Origin: Rutidosis leptorrhynchoides
Lineage: Eukaryota; Streptophyta; Magnoliopsida; Asterales; Asteraceae
Assembly (NCBI RefSeq): GCF_046630445.1
Contig: NC_092334.1
Span: 104,417,501-104,481,500 of the forward strand
Length of the DNA stretch: 64,000 nucleotides
Direction: 5' to 3'
Below are positions 58,986-64,000 of the stretch, piece after piece. A program made the position numbers and the translations under genes. The notes under the pieces were generated by a model. It saw only the letters and a list, made by a program, of their open reading frames with translations, was not told the DNA's origin and did not search any database. Numbering within the stretch: the stretch's first letter is position 1; the number at the start of each line of letters is the position of its first letter.

Positions 58986-61900
58986 TGATTATAAACGTTC
59001 CATATTAATTGATTTCGTTGCGAGGTTTTGACCTCTATATGAGACGTTTTTCAAAGACTGCATTCATTTTTAAAACAACCATAACCTTTATTTTATAAAT
59101 AAAGGTTTTAAAAGCATTACGTAGATTATCAAATAATGATAATCTAAAATATACTGTTTACACATGACCATTACATAATGGTTTACAATAGAAATATATT
59201 ACATCGACATATGTTTCTTGAATGCAGTTTTTACACAATATCATACAAACATGGACTCCAAATCTTTTCCTTATTTTAGTATGCAACAGCGGAAGCTCTT
59301 AGTATTCACCTGAGAATAAACATGCTTTAAACGTCAATAAAAATGTAGGTGAGTTATAGGTTTAACCTATATATATCAAATCGTAACAATAGACCACAAG
59401 ATTTCATATTTCAATACACATCCCATACATAGAGATAAAAATCATTCATATGGTGAACACCTGGTAACCGACATTAACAAGATGCATATATAAGAATATC
59501 CCCATCATTCCAGGACACCCTTCGGATATGATATAAATTTTGAAGTACTAAAGCATCCGGTACTTTGGATGGGGTTTGTTAGGCTCAATAGATCTATCTT
59601 TAGGATTCGCGTCAATTAGGGTGTCTGTTCCCTAATTCTTAGATTACCAGACTTAAAAAAAAGGGGCATATTCGATTTGGATAATTCAACCATAGAATGT
59701 AGTTTCACGTACTTGTGTCTATTTTGTAAATCATTTATAAAACCTGCATGTATTCTCATCCCAAATATATTAGATTTATAACTCACTTTCACAGATATTT
59801 CCTTCCTCGGAAATAAGACTTGGCCACGGATCGATTCACGAACCTATACAAATATGTACGTATATATCAAAGTATGATCAAAATATAATTACAAATATTT
59901 TTATTATGTTTTAAAGATTTGAGTGTATTAAGTCAGCTGTCCTCGTTAGTAACCTACAACTAGTTGTCCATAGTTATATGTACAGAAATAAATCGATATA
60001 TATTATCTTGAATCAATCCACGACCCAGTGTATACACGTCTCAGGCTAAATCACAATTCAAAGTATATATATTTTTGGGATCAACCTCAACCCTGTATAG
60101 CTAACTCCAACATTACTGCATATAGAGTGTCTATGGTTGTTCCAAATAATATATATACATGGGTCGATATGATATGTCAAAATATTTGCATACGTGTCTA
60201 TGGTATCCCAAGATTACATAATATATTATAATACATGTATAATACAATATAAGTTAGCTAGGATATAATTTGTATAGATTTGTTAAACATTTTCCGTAGC
60301 TAAAAAGATCAAAAATATCCAATCTTGTTTTACCCATAACTTCTTCATTTTAAATCCGTTTTGAGTGAATCAAATTGCTATGGTTTCATATTGAACTCTA
60401 ATTTAAGAATACAAACAGAAAAGTATAGGTTTATAGTTGGAAATTTAAGTTACATGTCAATTACTAAAGAGATAGTCATTTCCATCGAAAGAACGACATC
60501 TTGATGACCATTTTGAAAAACATACTTTCACTTTGAGTTTAACCAAGATTTTTGGATATAATTTCATGTTCATATGAAAAATAATTTTCCCAGAAGAACA
60601 ACTTTTAAATCAAAGTTTATCATAGTTTTTAATTATCCAAACCAAAACAGCCCCCGGTTTTACTACGACGGCGTATATCCGATTTTATGGTGTTCATCGT
60701 GTTTCCAGGTTTTAAATCATTAAGTTAGCATATCATATAGATATAGAACATGTGTTTAGTTGATTTTAAAAGTCAAGTTAGAAGGAATAACTTTTGTTTA
60801 CGAACAAGTTTAGAATTAACTAAACTATGTTTTAGTGATTACAAGTTTAATCCTTCGAATAAGATAGCTTTATATGTATGAATCGAATGATGTTATGAAC
60901 ATCATTACTACCTCAAGTTTTCTGGATAAAACTACTGGAAATGAGAAAAATGGATCTAGCTTCAAAGGATCCTTGGATGGCTTGAAAGTTCTTGAAGCAG
61001 AATCATGACACGAAAACAGTTCAAGTAAGATTTTCACTCGAAATAAGATTGTTATAGTTGTAGAAATTGAATCAAAGTTTGAATATGAATATTACCTTGA
61101 GTTAGAAAGATAACCTACTATAAATAACAAAGGTTCCTTGATCTTAGATGATTACTTGGAATGGATTAGAAAGCTTGGAAGTAGACTTGCAAACTTGGAA
61201 GTATTCTTGATTTTTATGAAACTATACTTATGGAATTTATGCAGAACACTTAGAACTTGAAGATGGAACTTGAGAGAGATAAATTATATGAATAAAATTG
61301 AAGAATGAAAGTGTTTGTAGGTGTTTTTGGTCTTTGGTATATGGATTAGATATAAAGGATATGAAATTTTGTTTTCATGTAAATAAGTCATGAATGATTA
61401 CTAATATTTTTGTAATTTTATGAGATATTTCATACTAGTTGCCAAATGATGATTTCCACATGTGTTAGGTTACTCACATGGGCTGCTAAGAGCTAATCAT
61501 TGGAGTGTATATACCAATAGTACATACATCTAAAAGCTGTGTATTGTACGAGTACGAATACGGGTGCATACGAGTAGAATTGTTGATGAAACTGAACGAG
61601 GATGTAATTGTAAGCATTTTTGTTAAGTAGAAGTACTCTGATATATGTCTTGAAGTCTTTCAAAAGTGTAAGAATACATATCAAAACACAACATGTATAT
61701 ACATTCTAATGGAGTCGTTAAGTCTTCGTTAGTCGTTACATGTAAGTGTTGTTTTGAAATCTTTAAGTTAACGATCTCAATTAATGTTGTTAACCCAATG
61801 TTTATTATATCAAATGAGATGTTAAATTATTATATTATCATGATATTATGATGTATGAATATCTCTTAATATGATATATACATTAAAATATCGTTACATA

Positions 61901-62398
61901 TAAGTCTCGTTTCGTAATTCTTGAGTTAGTAGTATTGTTTTTACATATGTAGTTCATTGTTAACACACTTAATGATATATTTAAATATCATTTTATCATG
62001 TTAAATATAGTGTATCAATATCTTAATATGATACATATATATTTAGTAGACGTTATCATGACGATAATCGTTATATATATCATTTCGAGTTTCTTAACTT
62101 ATTAATCTCATTTCTTATGTATATCACACATTGTTAATATACTTAGTAAGATACTTACTCATCATAATCTCATGTCAACCATATATATATGTCTATATAT
62201 ACCACAACATGTAGTTTTTACAATTTTGTAACGTTCGTGGATCGCCGGTCAACTTGGGTGATCAATTGTCTATATGAAACTTATTTCATTTATTCAAGTC
62301 TTAACAAGTTTAATTGCTTAACAAGTTGGAAACATTTAGTCATGTAAATATCAATCTCAATTAATATATATAAACATGGAAAAGTTCGGGTCACTACA
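58986..62398 (-). repeat. element F 3' LTR
   Basis: 3413 bp; in sense orientation TGTAGTGACCCGAAC to GGAACGTTTATAATCA. The left edge is set by resumption of element D's protease frame. Confidence 0.88.
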
Positions 62399-62414
62399 GT
62401 ACCTACCCGTTAAA
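62399..62414 (-). other. polypurine tract of element F
   Basis: Minus-strand ttaacgggtaggtac adjoining the LTR. Confidence 0.82.
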
Positions 62415-62436
62415 TAAATTTCGTCCCGAAATTTTA

Positions 62437-62947
62437 AGCTGTTGAAGGTGTTGATGAATCTTCTGGAAATAGATGTGGGTATTTCTTCTTCATCTCATCT
62501 TCACACTCCCAGATGAACTCGGGTCCTCTGCGAGCATTCCATCGAACCTTAACAATCGGTATCTTGTTTTTGCTTAAGTCTCTTAGCCTCACGATCCATT
62601 ATTTCGACGGGTTCTTCAATGAATTGAAGTTTTTCATTGATTTGTATTTCGTCCAACGGAATAGTGACATCTTCTTTAGCAAAACATTTCTTTAAATTCG
62701 AGACGTGGAAAGTGTTATGTACAGCCGCGAGTTGTTGAGGTAGCTCCAGTTGGTAAGCTACTGGTCCGACACGATCTATAATCTTGAATGGTCCAATGTA
62801 CCTTGGATTTAGTTTCCCCCGTTTACTAAATCGAACAACGCCTTTCCAAGGTGAAATCTTAAGCATGACCATTTCTCCAATTTCAAACTCTATATCATTT
62901 CTTTTACTATCCGCGTAGCTCTTTTGTCGACTCTGGGCGGTTTTCAA
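62437..62947 (-). pseudogene. pol: element F integrase C-terminus and chromodomain
   Basis: Sense order: ADSKRNDIEFEIGEMVMLKI, PRYIGPFKIIDRVG (GPF motif), a beta segment, PLDEIQINEKLQFIEEPVEI, then a one-base frameshift near 62575 and the chromodomain VKVRWNARRGPEFIWECED ... KKYPHLF. The frame ends in STPSTA just before the purine tract. The layout matches element A, but the sequence is a distinct family. Confidence 0.88.
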
Positions 62948-64000
62948 TCGTTGTTGAATTTAGATGATTTTCTCGGTAGTTTCTTGTATTATCTCCGGAC
63001 CCGTAATCTGTCTATCCCCCACTTCATTCCAACAAATAGGAGACCTGCACTTTCTACCATAAAGTGCCTCAAACGGCGCCATCTCAATACTAGAATGATA
63101 ACTGTTGTTGTAGGGAAATTCTGCTAACGGTAGGTGTCGATCCCAACTGTTTCCGAAATCAATAACACATGCTCATAGTATGTCTTCAAGCGTTTGTATC
63201 GTCATTTCGCTCTGTCCATTAGTTTATGGATGATAGGCAGTACTCATGTCTAGACGAGTCCCCAATGCTTGTTGCAACATCTGCCAGAACCTTGAAACAA
63301 ATCTACCATCCCTATCAGAGATAATAGAGACGGGTATTCCATGTCTGGAGACAACCTCCTTCAAATACAACCACGCCAACTTCTCCATTTTGTCATCTTC
63401 TCTCATTGGCAGGAAGTGTGCTGACTTGGTGAGACGATCAACTATTACCCAAATAGTATCATAACCACTTGCAGTCCTTGGCAATTTAGTAATGAAATCC
63501 ATGGTAATGTTTTCCCATTTCCATTTCAGGATTTCAGGTTGTTGTAGTAGACCTGATGGTTTTTGATGTTTAGCTTTGACCTTAGAACACGTCAAACATT
63601 CTCCTACATATTTAGCAATATCGGCTTTCATACCCGGCCACCAAAAGTATTTCTTGAGATCTTTATACATCTTCCCCGCTCCGGGATGTATTGAATATCT
63701 GGTTTTATGTGCTTCCTTAAGTGCCATTTCTCTCACATCTCCAAACCTTGGTATCCAAATTCTATCAGCCCTATATCGGGTTCCGTCTTCCCGAATATTA
63801 AGATGTTTCTCTGATCCTTTGGGTATCTCATTCTTCAACTTTCCTTCTTTTACAACCCCCTGTTGCGCCTCCTTTATTTGAGTAGTAAGGTTAGTACGAA
63901 TAATTATATTCATAGCTTTTACCCGTATAGGTTCTCTGTCCTTTCTACTCAAAGCGTCAGGTACCACATTCGCCTTCCCCGGGTGGTATCGAATCTCAAA
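62948..64000 (-). pseudogene. pol: element F RNase H end and integrase
   Basis: At the window edge the frame reads [17 protein letters not shown], the RNase H tail. Then the HHCC zinc-binding motif ([10 protein letters not shown] ... CLTC), the core with [20 protein letters not shown] and TNGQSEMTIQ, so Asp-Asp-Glu is intact. A stop at 63224-63226 (HP*TNGQ, Gln expected) and one at 62960-62962 (KII*IQQRL, Gln expected) inactivate it. Confidence 0.92.

Larger units (their letters stand above)
58986..64000 (-). mobile_element. element F: Ty3/gypsy chromovirus (Tekay-like), runs off the right edge
   Basis: Minus-strand element: 3' LTR 58986-62398, purine tract, chromodomain, integrase and the end of RNase H at the window edge. 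The rest (RT, protease, gag, 5' LTR) lies outside. It is inserted in element D's protease. Only a few lesions are visible (two stops, one frameshift), so it is better preserved than element A. It is a plausible source type for the enzymes B and E would need, since it shares their purine-tract motif and related LTR starts (TGTAGTGACCCG vs TGTGACGACCCG). Confidence 0.92.

Noticed and set aside
58986-62398. Short frames such as 60028-60231 and 61493-61684
   Set aside because: They lie within the element F LTR, are AT-rich and show no motif.

Overview
The window is plant nuclear DNA made almost entirely of retrotransposons nested inside one another. I see no intact host gene, no RNA gene and no CRISPR array. 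L1-type LINEs with an RRM in ORF1, Tekay-like Ty3/gypsy chromoviruses, an Athila-like element, large non-autonomous LTR elements, a hAT MITE and long AT-rich microsatellites indicate a repeat-rich flowering plant. LTR ends and leader sequences resemble those I associate with composites (Asteraceae), but that is an impression, not a test.

Layout. 1-1446 holds a TRIM-like LTR remnant and low-complexity DNA. LINE-1 occupies 1464-17200 between 17-bp target duplications. Its ORF1 is split by element A, a + strand chromovirus at 2825-12182 with TSD gatta. Element A is itself split in RNase H by a hAT MITE at 7935-8596 with an 8-bp TSD. A spacer at 17218-18379 is followed by LINE-2, a related + strand LINE. 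LINE-2 is interrupted in its RT by element B, a minus-strand non-autonomous LTR element at 22331-31760 with TSD aagac. It is interrupted again at 32229 by element D.

Element D is Athila-like and on the minus strand. Its LTR is 32229-34221, and its internal region reaches 58985 around nested element E. Element E (+, 38127-57898) is a relative of B, and it contains element C (minus, 44790-53174, TSD tgcat). Element D is cut at 58986 by element F, a minus-strand chromovirus that runs off the right edge. Deepest order: LINE-2 > D > E > C. The far ends of LINE-2, D and F lie outside the window.

Coding content is broken. Gag, protease, RT, RNase H, integrase, chromodomain and LINE ORF1/ORF2 are recognisable but carry stops and frameshifts; many stops read as C-to-T or G-to-A changes. 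Where host frames could be followed across the A, hAT and B insertions, removing the insert and one TSD copy restores the host frame. B and E lack RT but share a small gag-like ORF, each copy with one internal stop.

Most unusual observations: LTRs or leaders of four distinct families carry clusters of short CG-containing palindromes (CCGTACGG in A, GCGATCGC in B and D, TCGCG in C). The LTR middle of E lacks them and instead holds tRNA-like A/B-box modules. Element D has a zinc-knuckle ORF downstream of its protease, between plausible splice sites, with no RT between.
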